Positions 52,560-62,512 of a stretch of 64,000 nucleotides of DNA are shown piece after piece (the first letter of the stretch is position 1; each line of letters starts with the position of its first letter). The position numbers were made by a program, and so were the translations under genes. This DNA comes from Aliirhizobium smilacinae (lineage in GTDB: Bacteria; Pseudomonadota; Alphaproteobacteria; Rhizobiales; Rhizobiaceae), in NCBI RefSeq assembly GCF_006335145.1, contig NZ_VDMN01000002.1:558001-622000 (forward strand). Reading direction: 5' to 3'. The notes below the pieces were generated by a model. The model did not search any database and was not told the origin of the DNA. It saw only the letters and a program-made list of their open reading frames with translations.

Positions 52560-54731
52560 ATGAATATGGAACGGATGAGCGGTAGTTCGAAGCAGGCGCA
52601 CAAGCGTTGCAGAAATTCGGTCCTTCTCGGTTGTACGGCGCTGATCGCCCTGGCCCCAACCTTTGCGCTGAGTCAGGAAGCCGGGAATTCAAGCTCGGAT
52701 ACCACGCTCGCTCCGATCACGCTGACTTCCAACAAGAACACGCCTGGAAGTAGTTCGACGAGTGCCGTCAAGGCTGATGGCTATGTCGGCAAATCGGCGA
52801 CCCTTGGAACGAAGACCGATACCGATCTGTCCAAGGTACCTCAATCGATCTCCATCATCTCTCGCAAGGAACTGGAAGACCGCAACGTCCAAAGCCTTGT
52901 CCAGGCCGCCAATTACAGCTCCGGTGTGCGCACCGGCGTCTACGGTTTCGATCCGCGCTTCGACACGGTTTTCATTCGTGGTTTCAACGTCACCAGCAAC
53001 GGGTATTACCGGGATGGTCTTCGTGACATCGGCGGCAACTTCTCTGTCGCCCGCAAGGAACCTTACGGGCTGGAGGCCGTCAGCATCCTGAAAGGACCGA
53101 GTTCGGTTCTTTATGGTGGAGGATCTCCCGGTGGTCTGGTCAACGTGGTCTCGAAGCGTCCGACCGATGAGCCTTTCAACGAAGTCGAGGCTCAGCTTGG
53201 CAATTTCGACCGCCGCCAGGTCAGCTTCGATTCATCCGGTCCCGTCGCTGGCAACGACAACGTCCTGTATCGCATCACCGGCCTTGCTCGGGACGCGGAC
53301 ACGCAGTTCATCGCCGCCAAGAACGACCGCATCTACATCGCACCGGCACTAACCTTCCGCTCGGATGATCGCGATACGCAATTGACCATTCTGGGAGAAT
53401 ATTCCGATATTACCAGCGGCGGTGCCGCCGGCTATGTCAGCCAGGACGGCGCCAGAACAGACCTTGAATCCGGTGATCCTGCTTGGGCCGATCTCGATCA
53501 GCACCAGAAGCGGATCGGCTACGAGTTCCAGCACCGCTTCTCCGACAATCTCGAGTTCCGCCAGAACCTGCGTTATCAGGAAGTTGATGTGGACATGAAA
53601 TATGTCAGCTTCGGCGCACCCGTCATTATCGGTGGCAAACCGTTCTTGACGCGAACCGCAGACAGGATCCAGGATTCGGCGACCACATTCGCGGTTGATA
53701 ACCAGCTGGAATGGAACGTTGCGACGGGTGCTTTGGATCACACAGTGCTCGGCGGAATGGACTACAGCTATCTGGAGAGCAGTTATGCCTACGGAAGCAT
53801 CGCCGCACCTTTCTTTGATTACACCGATTGGAATTATGGCGAGCAGCCTATCTCGGGACCGACGTCGGCGGATATGGGGCCAGCATCTATCACACGGCAA
53901 AACCAGTACGGTATTTATCTGCAGGACCAGATCGAGTTCAATAATTTCGTGCTGACCCTTGGCGGCCGTTACGATTGGCTGGATAGCAACCAGAGCGACG
54001 ATGTCACGCATTTCTCCAAGCGCATCGGATTGGCCTATCTCTTCGACAACGGCATCTCGCCCTATGTCAGCTATTCCACATCCTTTGCACCCAATTCCGG
54101 CAGAAGTTTCTCGGGTGCGTATTTTGCTCCATCTGAAGGCGAGCAATTCGAAGTGGGTGTCAAATACCGGCCGACGGATCTCAATCTTGCCGTCAATGCT
54201 GCAATCTTCAATATCGAACAGACCAACACTTTGGCATCTGATCCCGACAATATCGGCTTCCAGGTTTCACGCGGAAAGGTTCGTTCGCGTGGTTTTGAAA
54301 TCGAAGCCAAGACGAGCCTGTTCGACGGTCTTGATCTGCTTGCATCCTACACATATCTCGACCTGGAGATTCTGGCTGGCGACAATCCGGGTAAGGCTCC
54401 GTCAGGTCTTCCGACAAATCAGTTCACGCTTTGGGCGAATTATCAGATGCCATCCGGACCGCTGGAGGGCCTGAGCCTCGGTGCCGGTGCCCGGTATTAT
54501 TCGAAGACGTGGAAAACCGATGAGAACAACACCGGCAAGAACGACGCTCGCGTGCTGGTCGATGCATCGGTGGGATATGACTTTGGCGTCGTAAATCCCA
54601 ATCTCAAAGGTCTCTCGGCGAAGCTCAACGTCAGCAACGTCTTTGACAATCGCGAGACGACATGCGCCGGCTCGTGGTGCTATGTCGAAGAAGGCCGTAC
54701 CGTCATGGGATCGCTTCGCTACCGCTTCTGA
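52560..54731 (+). CDS. TonB-dependent siderophore receptor
   Basis: 723 residues. Signal peptide about 15-40 (LGCTALIALAPTFALSQEAG), then a plug domain (about 75-190) with TDTDLSKVPQSISIISRKEL, IRGFNVTSNGYYRDGLRDIG and GPSSVLYGGGSPGGLVNVVS, and a 22-strand barrel ending MGSLRYRF with the terminal Phe. This is the ferrichrome/hydroxamate-type receptor layout (FhuA/FpvA group). It imports a ferric siderophore through the outer membrane with TonB energy. Alternative starts at 52566 and 52575 exist. The AraC gene convergent with it may be its regulator. Confidence 0.93.
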   Translation: MNMERMSGSSKQAHKRCRNSVLLGCTALIALAPTFALSQEAGNSSSDTTLAPITLTSNKNTPGSSSTSAVKADGYVGKSATLGTKTDTDLSKVPQSISIISRKELEDRNVQSLVQAANYSSGVRTGVYGFDPRFDTVFIRGFNVTSNGYYRDGLRDIGGNFSVARKEPYGLEAVSILKGPSSVLYGGGSPGGLVNVVSKRPTDEPFNEVEAQLGNFDRRQVSFDSSGPVAGNDNVLYRITGLARDADTQFIAAKNDRIYIAPALTFRSDDRDTQLTILGEYSDITSGGAAGYVSQDGARTDLESGDPAWADLDQHQKRIGYEFQHRFSDNLEFRQNLRYQEVDVDMKYVSFGAPVIIGGKPFLTRTADRIQDSATTFAVDNQLEWNVATGALDHTVLGGMDYSYLESSYAYGSIAAPFFDYTDWNYGEQPISGPTSADMGPASITRQNQYGIYLQDQIEFNNFVLTLGGRYDWLDSNQSDDVTHFSKRIGLAYLFDNGISPYVSYSTSFAPNSGRSFSGAYFAPSEGEQFEVGVKYRPTDLNLAVNAAIFNIEQTNTLASDPDNIGFQVSRGKVRSRGFEIEAKTSLFDGLDLLASYTYLDLEILAGDNPGKAPSGLPTNQFTLWANYQMPSGPLEGLSLGAGARYYSKTWKTDENNTGKNDARVLVDASVGYDFGVVNPNLKGLSAKLNVSNVFDNRETTCAGSWCYVEEGRTVMGSLRYRF

Positions 54732-54831
54732 ACCAGAAGATGCGAGATGCTGAAAAGGCAATCCTGAGAACAGAATGGGGGCCGCTTTCGAGTGGCTCTC
54801 ATGTCGATCCTTTTGGATTCCGTTTGAGAGG

Positions 54832-55707
54832 TCAGGATATCTGCCGCATCCGCCGCCATGCGGCGGGTGTATCGCCTACGACCTGCCTGAACGCCTTTGT
54901 CAGATGCGCCTGATCGGTGAAACCAAGTTGAGCCGCGATATCGGCTACGGCCAGATCGCTTTCCAGCAGCAGGTTTTGAGCGATGTCTATTCGTCGCGAG
55001 AGCTGCCACTGCAGCGGGGTTTTTCCGGTCGTGTTCTTGAATACGCTGGCAAACCAGCTTTCCGATAACCCGACAATCGCAGCCATTTCGGCGATGGTGA
55101 GCCGGTGATCACTTCGGGCGTCGATATGGGTTGTCAGCGTGTTCATTTGTGCATGCGTCAACCGACCGCTTGCATTCACAGCCTCGTCGTTGGGTATGTC
55201 GAGAAGCCCTGTGACGATGCTTCCAACCAGACTTTCGGCGTAGATGGCATGGCGTGACGGATTGGATATCTCGTCCACGAGCAGGCCCGCCAACGTTTCG
55301 ATCGGGCCGATATCCTGAATTTCGACCGGGCGCCGCAGTGCCGTCAACGCCGCCGAGCTGCCGATGGATGGGGCCAGATATCTCATCAGCCTGTGTTTGT
55401 GCATATGCAGGTTGAGATGCGAGAAGCGATGCGTGGATCTGCTGCTCGTCCACATCGGCACGCCGGCCGGGACATAGATGGCACGCGTCATCGGGCGGTA
55501 GTTATGCGTAAAACTGCCATCCTTGTTGGAAATCCTGACCCTGGACGACACGTCGTTGAAGAAGATCATGATGCGTGGGTCCTCGGCGAGATAATATCCC
55601 TGCGCACCGGACTGACTTTCCGCCTGCCAGTAAACGCTCACGAGACCATCGAGCTGCCGCCACTTGACCGGAGAAACGACCTGGATTCCCTCGGTTCGCC
55701 AGTCCAT
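54832..55707 (-). CDS. AraC family transcriptional regulator
   Basis: 291 residues from ATG 55707; the frame is open back to a TTG at 55884, so the start is uncertain. A cupin-like sensor domain fills the N-terminal two thirds (about 1-180). The C-terminal AraC DNA-binding domain has both helix-turn-helix units: LTIAEMAAIVGLSESWFASV, then FKNTTGKTPLQW, and DIAAQLGFTDQAHLTKAFRQ with VVGDTPAAWR. It is convergent with the siderophore receptor and likely senses the siderophore to activate its uptake, as AraC regulators such as PchR do (inference). Confidence 0.87.
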   Translation of the reverse strand: MDWRTEGIQVVSPVKWRQLDGLVSVYWQAESQSGAQGYYLAEDPRIMIFFNDVSSRVRISNKDGSFTHNYRPMTRAIYVPAGVPMWTSSRSTHRFSHLNLHMHKHRLMRYLAPSIGSSAALTALRRPVEIQDIGPIETLAGLLVDEISNPSRHAIYAESLVGSIVTGLLDIPNDEAVNASGRLTHAQMNTLTTHIDARSDHRLTIAEMAAIVGLSESWFASVFKNTTGKTPLQWQLSRRIDIAQNLLLESDLAVADIAAQLGFTDQAHLTKAFRQVVGDTPAAWRRMRQIS

Positions 55708-55998
55708 GGAGTGCCAAAAACTCAATCTCAAATCCGCCTTGGTGAAAAATAATCCCTCAGCTCCCTCCTCATGCCATTCAGGAAAGGTTCGGCATGGCGT
55801 GTGGAGCTGAATTTGATTAATTTTGTCAGGTTTTACGGCAGCTATCAAGATGTTTGCATTCCGCTCGCCGTCTGACGCCAGCAAGGTCAGTCTGCAGGCA
55901 TCATTGAAAGAATTGACTTACTGCGTTCCATTCAACGCTGAGGTGGCCGCAAGCCAATTCATAAAATGGCCTGCGACCCATGGGTACCGCCAGCAGCG

Positions 55999-56643
55999 TC
56001 AGGCTGCGGTCAGCTCAGCGATCGGCGCTTCGGCCTTCAGGTCGCTCAGATATCGAACGAGGTCCTCAATGGTGATGACGAGCAGGCCGTGTTGCTCTGC
56101 AAAGACTTCAAGCTGAGGAAGCCGAGCCATGGTCCCGTCCTCATTCGAGATCTCGCAAATAACGCCCGACAGACGTTTTCCGGCCAATCGGCACAGATCA
56201 ACAGCTGCTTCCGTGTGACCGGTACGGCCAAGAACACCATCCGGGTTCGCTCTCAGCGGAAAGATATGGCCCGGACGGGCAAAATCATTGGGGCGAGCAG
56301 CGGGGTCAACAAGTGCCTTGACTGTCGCTGCGCGGTCGGCGGCCGAGATGCCGGTGGTGGTGCCTGGAATGTAGTCGACGGACACTGTGAAGGCCGTCTT
56401 CATCGATTCCGTATTGTTCGGAACCATCAGCGGAATATCAAGCTCGTCGAGGCGATCCTGGTCCATCGCAATGCAGATCAGGCCGCGAGCCTTGTTCATC
56501 ATGAACGCGATCTTTTCCTTGGTCGCGTCTTCCGCAGCAAAAATCAGGTCGCCTTCGTTTTCGCGATCCTGGTCATCGACAACCACAACCATCTCCCCAC
56601 GGGAAAAAGCTTCGATTGCATCTTCAATTCTGGAAATCGTCAT
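55999..56643 (-). CDS. ribB: 3,4-dihydroxy-2-butanone-4-phosphate synthase
   Basis: 214 residues from ATG 56643, a stand-alone RibB without a GTP cyclohydrolase II domain. It turns ribulose-5-phosphate into the four-carbon unit for riboflavin. Signature sites: VVDDQDRENEGDLIFAAEDA (metal-binding Glu and Asp), FMMNKARGLICIAMDQDR, GISAADRAATVKALVD, RPGHIFPLRA and RTGHTEAAVDLCRLAG (metal His). It has a leader of about 120 bases after an FMN riboswitch, so riboflavin status controls it. An upstream in-frame ATG at 56721 lies inside the leader and is disfavoured. Confidence 0.95.
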   Translation of the reverse strand: MTISRIEDAIEAFSRGEMVVVVDDQDRENEGDLIFAAEDATKEKIAFMMNKARGLICIAMDQDRLDELDIPLMVPNNTESMKTAFTVSVDYIPGTTTGISAADRAATVKALVDPAARPNDFARPGHIFPLRANPDGVLGRTGHTEAAVDLCRLAGKRLSGVICEISNEDGTMARLPQLEVFAEQHGLLVITIEDLVRYLSDLKAEAPIAELTAA

Positions 56644-56683
56644 TTCAAGTCTTTCAAGGGTTAAGCCGGTGAAGGCTGTTGCA

Positions 56684-56697
56684 TCGGCTTTCGCCGA
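56684..56697 (-). other. GNRA hairpin in the ribB leader
   Basis: On the minus strand TCGGC-GAAA-GCCGA folds into a 5-bp stem closed by a GAAA tetraloop, between the FMN riboswitch and the ribB start at 56643. It may be part of the expression platform or leader folding. Confidence 0.35.
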
Positions 56698-56760
56698 CAA
56701 AACTTTCCCTTGGGCGAACAAGCGCCACGGGCAGCCTGGTCAAGGGCCGCCGCGGGTTGG

Positions 56761-56889
56761 TCTCTTCCATCCGGACTATAACCGTCGGCTCCGGCATCTC
56801 ACCGGATCTGCTGACCTTCCCTTTCAGGAAGCGCTCGCGGGCTCCGGGAAAATCCCGATACCGCCGGTGGGGAGTTACACCCCGCCCTG
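56761..56889 (-). promoter_or_regulatory. FMN riboswitch (RFN element)
   Basis: Reading the minus strand from 56889, the conserved RFN core is complete: AGGGCGGGGTG, then ACTCCCCACCGGCGGTA, then GAGCCCGCGAGCGC, then GGTCAGCAGATCCGGTGAG, then GCCGGAGCCGACGGT and ATAGTCCGGATGGAAGAGA. It binds FMN and turns down ribB. The gap to the start codon at 56643 allows translation or transcription control. Confidence 0.95.
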
Positions 56890-56997
56890 AGAACAGATGG
56901 AATGTATTTCAACAGGCACTTGGATTGCAACAGCGAACCGTGCTTTGAAAACTCCGAAATAGACGAAAATATTTGCGCGACTGCGGGCAGGGGCGAT

Positions 56998-57807
56998 TTA
57001 TTTTGCTATCAGCACCTCAATGCCGCGCTTCTCGAACTCACGCGCATCCCGATCGGAAATTCCGTCGTCGGTGATGAAGGAGTTGATGACGTCCAGCGAG
57101 CCTAGCCGGGTAAAGGACGACCGGTTGATCTTGGTAGAATCTGCAACAAGATAAACGTGTGCCGCCGCCTTGATCATCGCTTCCTTGAGTTGCAGGTCGG
57201 CGAAGCTCGGGTAGGTCAGGCCGGCATCAAGCGCCACGCCGGCGGTTGCCAGGAACAGTTTTCCGGCGAAGATGTTGCGGAAATATTCGACCGATTTGTC
57301 GCCCGAAAGCGAGAGTGTTGGAGACTTGAACTGGCCGCCCGGCATGTGAACCGCGAATGTTGGAACGGATCCCAGGATGATGGCGATGTTGAGTGCATTG
57401 GTGATCAGCGTCAGGTCTCGCCGGTTGGTCAGCCGGGTCGCTATCTCGGTCGTCGTGGTGCCCGCATCGAGGATCAGTGTCTCGCCGTCCTTGACGAGGC
57501 TGGCTGCAAGTGCGCCGATGCGACGCTTCTTATCCATGTTTTCCTGATGATGGAGCGTCATCGTGCCGGTTGTCGGCGCAGCGGTGTTGAGATAGGCGCC
57601 GCCGTGCTCGCGGGTGATGAAGCCTTCGCTTTCCAATCGCTCCAGATCTTGCCGGATCGTCGCTTCCGAGACCCGAAAGGCCACAGCGAGATCCCTGACC
57701 CGCGCTGAACCTTCCTCCTGAAGCCATTCAAGGATACGGCGGCGTCTCGGCTCGGACAGAAGACCGATCATCGATTCCGATGCGTCATGCTCGTCTTTTG
57801 CTTCCAT
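56998..57807 (-). CDS. DeoR family transcriptional regulator
   Basis: 269 residues from ATG 57807 (57840 possible). The DeoR helix-turn-helix lies at about 20-70 (RRRRILEWLQEEGSARVRDL, then VSEATIRQDLERLESEGFIT), followed by the sugar-phosphate-sensing domain with GETLILDAGTTTTEIATRL and SFADLQLKEAMIKAAAHVYL. It is the last gene after the ribose-type importer and probably represses it and the divergent isomerase/transketolase genes by binding the 10-bp repeats in the 62.2-62.4 kb region. Confidence 0.9.
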   Translation of the reverse strand: MEAKDEHDASESMIGLLSEPRRRRILEWLQEEGSARVRDLAVAFRVSEATIRQDLERLESEGFITREHGGAYLNTAAPTTGTMTLHHQENMDKKRRIGALAASLVKDGETLILDAGTTTTEIATRLTNRRDLTLITNALNIAIILGSVPTFAVHMPGGQFKSPTLSLSGDKSVEYFRNIFAGKLFLATAGVALDAGLTYPSFADLQLKEAMIKAAAHVYLVADSTKINRSSFTRLGSLDVINSFITDDGISDRDAREFEKRGIEVLIAK

Positions 57808-57901
57808 TCGGGCCTGCCTAATTCCTTGAACCGCAAACAATCGAAACTATTCGATTCTCTTCCAGGGGATACTTACAGGAACCGTGTGGAGCTTCAAATC
57901 C

Positions 57902-58984
57902 TCAATTCGCGTTCTGTTGTAGCACGACACGGGCCTGAAGTTTCTGCTGGACCTGATCGATGACAACAGCGGCGATAATGACAAGGCCTTTGATCACGGT
58001 TTGCCAGAAGGAGGAAACGCCCATCATGATCAACCCGTCCGCCAGTATGCCGATGACGAAGGCGCCGACGATCGTGCCGCCGATACGTCCGCGCCCACCG
58101 GACATCGACGTGCCACCAAGAACCGCTGCGGCGATCGCATTGAGCTCGAATGTTTCGCCGGTCGCCGGATGGCTGGCCTGCAGCTGGGATGAGATGATCA
58201 GGCCGACGAGTGCGGCGCAAAGCCCGGAGAACATGTAGACGAACAGTTTTGTCCGGTCGACATTGACGCCGGACAGTGCGGCACCCCGCTCATTGCCGCC
58301 GACGGCATAGATATGCCGGCCCAGCGGCGTGCGGGTAGCGAGATAGGCTGCGGCCAGCGCGACCACCACCATGATCCAGACGGATACGGGGAGGCCGAAA
58401 AATGTACCCGACCCGATCACTCTAAACGTATCCGAACCGTATTCCGGATTGCCTGAAAGGTTGGGGAAGGTGCGGCCGTCGGAGAACAGAAGCGCTGCGC
58501 CTCTCGCGACATAGAGGATGCCGAGCGTCGCTATGAACGGCGCGACATTCAGCTTCGTTATTAGTAACCCGTTTATCCATCCGATGAAGATACCGACGAC
58601 AAGTACCATCAGGCAGATTTCGATCGTGTTGAACTGGACACTGTAGGCAATGCCAAGAAACCCGAGGTCGATACCGTAAAGAACGAGGTAGCCAGCCACC
58701 ATGGCGCAGAGACCGACGATAGAGCCAACCGAAAGATCGATACCGCCGGCGATGATGACGAAGGTCATGCCGATCGCGAGAACCGCGTTCAGCGCCACAT
58801 GCTTCGAGATGATCAGCATATTGCCTGTCGTCAGGAAGTTCGGTGCGGCAATGGCGAAGAAGGCGAAGACCAGGATCAGCGCCACGAAGGTGCGCATGTG
58901 CAGAAGCAGCAGAAGCGCCGATGTTCTGGATTTGTGACCGCCGATGACGGTCTTGGCGTTGGTTGTGGCGTCGATGCTGCTCAT
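57902..58984 (-). CDS. Ribose-type ABC transporter permease (RbsC-like)
   Basis: 360 residues with about ten helices. Family signatures: MTFVIIAGGIDLSVGSIVGL near residue 85, and AVLGGTSMSGGRGRIGGTIV near 290. The N-terminal 30 residues are a cytoplasmic tail. It forms the channel of the importer with the ATPase upstream (4-base overlap) and the binding protein at 61.2-62.1 kb. Substrate unknown; a pentose, tetrose or branched sugar is suggested by the neighbours. Confidence 0.9.
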   Translation of the reverse strand: MSSIDATTNAKTVIGGHKSRTSALLLLLHMRTFVALILVFAFFAIAAPNFLTTGNMLIISKHVALNAVLAIGMTFVIIAGGIDLSVGSIVGLCAMVAGYLVLYGIDLGFLGIAYSVQFNTIEICLMVLVVGIFIGWINGLLITKLNVAPFIATLGILYVARGAALLFSDGRTFPNLSGNPEYGSDTFRVIGSGTFFGLPVSVWIMVVVALAAAYLATRTPLGRHIYAVGGNERGAALSGVNVDRTKLFVYMFSGLCAALVGLIISSQLQASHPATGETFELNAIAAAVLGGTSMSGGRGRIGGTIVGAFVIGILADGLIMMGVSSFWQTVIKGLVIIAAVVIDQVQQKLQARVVLQQNAN

Positions 58985-60510
58985 TGTGTCTCAACCCTGT
59001 TCAGATTTGGGGTCGCCGCGGAAATAACCTCCGCAGCACTGGCGCCGGCGGGAAATTGCCCGGTCAGCCTTCCATTCGCCATGACGAGGATGCGATCGGA
59101 GAGGGCGAGAACTTCTTCCAGATCGGATGTTACGAAAAGAATGCCCAGCCCATCCGCCGCGAGCCGGCGCATCGTGCGAAAGATCTCTGCCTTGGCGCCG
59201 ATATCGATGCCGCGCGATGGCTCGTCCATCAGCAGGATTTTCGGCCTGGTCATCAGCGCTTTGCCGATCACCACCTTCTGCTGGTTTCCGCCGGAAAGGC
59301 TGGAGACCGGATGTTCGAGGCTGGCGATCTTGATCGCCATGCGCTTGACGAAGTCCGCGGCCTTGGCGACTTCGGCCTTCAGCGAAAGGTGGAACCCGCG
59401 GGTAAAATCATGAAGCGACGACATTGTCAGGTTTTCGCGGATCGTCATGATCTGCACGAGACCGTCACGCTTTCGATCTTCTGGAATAAGCGCAAGGCCG
59501 CGTCTGATCCGGCCCGAGACGCTTTTCTCCTTCACCGGCTTGCCGCCGATGAACAGCTGCCCCGATGAATTCGGGTGCTGCGCCATGATGCATTCCAGAA
59601 GCTCCGAACGACCGGCGCCCATCAGGCCATAAAGCCCGACGATCTCGCCTTCGCGGACGGAAAGCGACATGTGGTCCACGGCATATCCGCCGGCGGGGCT
59701 TGGAAGGCAGACGTTGTCGACCCGAAACACTTCGTTGCCGAGCTTATGCTCGCCGGTTTTAGGAAATTCCTTGGAGGCGCTGCCGATCATGTTGGCGACG
59801 ATCCATGGGATATCGACACCCTGCATCGACCGCGATCCGGTGATGGCGCCGTCGCGCAGAACGGTGATGTAATCGCCGATACGGATCAGCTCTTCCAGTC
59901 GGTGGGAGATGTAGACGATGCCGACGCCCTGCGTCTTCAGATCCTTGATCACCCTGAACAGAACCTCGACCTCCGCAGCAGACAGCGCCGAAGTCGGTTC
60001 GTCGAGGATCAGGATGCGGGCATTCTCTGCGAGCGCCTTGGCGATCTCGACGATCTGCTGCTGGCCGATCCGCAGATTTCCAAGCGGCGCGTCCGGGTCG
60101 ATATTCTGTTCGAGGCGCTTCATCAGCGCGGATGCGGCCGTTCTTTGTGCCTGACGATCGATATGGATGCCGCCACGTGTCTTTTCGTGACCGACGAATA
60201 TGTTTTCCGCAACGGTCAGGTTGGGAAACAGGTTGAGTTCCTGAAAGACGATGCCGACACCGTGTTTGGCGGCGTCCGTCTTATCCGCGAAGACGACTTG
60301 TTGTCCGTCGAGTTCGATCGTACCGCCGTTCAACTGCTCGACACCGGCGATGATCTTCATCAGCGTCGATTTGCCGGCGCCGTTTTCACCGACGAGAACG
60401 TTCACCGCGCCCATGCGCAGGTCGAAATCGACATTCTTGAGAGCTTGAGTGCCCGGATAGATTTTCGAGCCGTTGCGGATCGAAAGGCCGATGGGATGGG
60501 CTTCCGTCAT
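58981..60510 (-). CDS. Ribose-type ABC transporter ATPase with two ABC domains (RbsA-like)
   Basis: 509 residues, two tandem ABC domains. The first has an intact Walker A (VNVLVGENGAGKSTLMKIIA, residues about 34-53) and ILILDEPTSALS. The second has a degenerate Walker A (GLYGLMGAGRSELLECIMAQ) and a good signature LSGGNQQKVVIGKALM with ILLMDEPSRGID, as is usual for RbsA/XylG/MglA. It energises the importer. It overlaps the DUF2291 lipoprotein gene upstream by 4 bases. Confidence 0.92.
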   Translation of the reverse strand: MTEAHPIGLSIRNGSKIYPGTQALKNVDFDLRMGAVNVLVGENGAGKSTLMKIIAGVEQLNGGTIELDGQQVVFADKTDAAKHGVGIVFQELNLFPNLTVAENIFVGHEKTRGGIHIDRQAQRTAASALMKRLEQNIDPDAPLGNLRIGQQQIVEIAKALAENARILILDEPTSALSAAEVEVLFRVIKDLKTQGVGIVYISHRLEELIRIGDYITVLRDGAITGSRSMQGVDIPWIVANMIGSASKEFPKTGEHKLGNEVFRVDNVCLPSPAGGYAVDHMSLSVREGEIVGLYGLMGAGRSELLECIMAQHPNSSGQLFIGGKPVKEKSVSGRIRRGLALIPEDRKRDGLVQIMTIRENLTMSSLHDFTRGFHLSLKAEVAKAADFVKRMAIKIASLEHPVSSLSGGNQQKVVIGKALMTRPKILLMDEPSRGIDIGAKAEIFRTMRRLAADGLGILFVTSDLEEVLALSDRILVMANGRLTGQFPAGASAAEVISAATPNLNRVETQ

Positions 60511-61127
60511 GGCGCAGCCTCGATCGAAACCGGCATGATAAGCGGTTTTTCGCTGGCAGTGCGGATCACGACCGCACCGACGAAATTCACCTTCTTGCCT
60601 TTCAGCGCGGTATCGGCCGCAGGAAGTTTGGAAACAGCCTTGTCGTTCAGTGCGCGCCCGAGCTTTGCGTATTCGATCTGGTCGCGGAACGTCGAGAAAT
60701 CATAAAGACCTGCGGTGTCGCGCAATGCGCTGCCCTTGACGACGGGACCGAGCTGGAGTGTTGCATCGGCTTTTCCATCGCCGTCGATGTCGATCTCGGC
60801 AACGGCAGCCTTGGAAGCGCGGTTCTCCTCGATCACGGTCGCACTACCCTTGACAGGAAAGTTCCAGCCGCCGCCAGCACCGCCGACACGAACGCCGTAG
60901 CTCTCGCCCGCCTTGTCCAGGCTGCCGTTGATCGCATTCTGCAGGGTTGCGAGATCGACCGCCTTTTCCGTCAAGGCTGGAACGAGCTTGGCGTCAAACG
61001 TCGTCTCGACGACTTCGGCAATAGGATCCGCAGCAACTCCCGCTTCACCGTTGCTGGTTTTCACCAGTTTGCAGCCGGAAACGGACGCAGCAAGAAGGCT
61101 TGCCACAAACAGGGTCGTGATCTTCAT
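60507..61127 (-). CDS. DUF2291 family lipoprotein
   Basis: 206 residues from ATG 61127. The signal MKITTLFVASLLAASVSGC has a lipobox (V-S-G-C, Cys19). The mature protein carries VRVGGAGGGWNFPVKGSATV and IDIDGDGKADATLQLGPVVK, then IEYAKLGRALNDKAVSKLPA, features of the DUF2291 family, which occurs in ribose-type sugar operons. It is a periplasmic lipoprotein, perhaps helping the transporter; its function is unknown. It lies between the binding protein and ATPase genes. Confidence 0.85.
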   Translation of the reverse strand: MKITTLFVASLLAASVSGCKLVKTSNGEAGVAADPIAEVVETTFDAKLVPALTEKAVDLATLQNAINGSLDKAGESYGVRVGGAGGGWNFPVKGSATVIEENRASKAAVAEIDIDGDGKADATLQLGPVVKGSALRDTAGLYDFSTFRDQIEYAKLGRALNDKAVSKLPAADTALKGKKVNFVGAVVIRTASEKPLIMPVSIEAAP

Positions 61128-61156
61128 GGGTACCCGCACTTCTTTTAAAGCAAAGG

Positions 61157-61185
61157 CACCCGGGACACGTGACGTGTCCCGGGTG
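61157..61185 (-). terminator. Strong hairpin between binding protein and downstream transporter genes
   Basis: CACCCGGGACAC at 61157-61168 pairs perfectly with GTGTCCCGGGTG at 61174-61185 over a 5-base loop, starting 13 bases after the stop of the binding-protein gene in the minus direction. There is no clean T-run (the following bases are CCTTTGCTTT). It would stabilise the receptor mRNA or attenuate the rest of the operon. Confidence 0.6.
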
Positions 61186-61197
61186 GGGATGGCGGTG

Positions 61198-62207
<1,010 letters not shown>

Positions 62208-62360
62208 ATGTCAATATGTTTTTGATGGCTGCGCTTTTATGTGCGAAATGCTTATTATCTTTCCCGCCCATGTTGCAATGCGGCATATTTTTTAGGCGAC
62301 ATGCCGCCTTAACTCCAACAATCCACTTGAATGTTCTGTCGACGTATGTCAGTTAATTTG

Positions 62361-62390
62361 AAAACGAAAGAGATCGAAAGTAATCAAAAG
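62361..62390 (+). promoter_or_regulatory. Candidate DeoR operator B (three 10-bp repeats)
   Basis: After AAAA, the units CGAAAGAGAT, CGAAAGTAAT and CAAAAG follow at exact 10-base steps, so they face the same side of the helix, as usual for DeoR-family tandem operators. It lies about 125 bases before the isomerase start and is inverted relative to site A. Confidence 0.55.
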
Positions 62391-62512
62391 TCTTTTGTTG
62401 GATTTCGCGAAGGTGGGCGCCTTGTCCTGAGGAGGGCGGCGGCGCGGTGAAGCGCGCACCCTCATACGGATGGCCCAATAATGACGACAACGGAATAATC
62501 GGAGGAAACCTT

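Noticed and set aside
52276..52563. 95-codon open frame ending with TGA overlapping the siderophore receptor ATG
   Set aside because: The ATGA overlap looks like coupling, but the translation has no recognisable family, signal peptide or good ribosome site, and the region is the likely promoter leader.
53349..54146. 265-codon open frame opposite the TonB-dependent receptor
   Set aside because: Antisense to the beta-barrel coding sequence; no domain seen.
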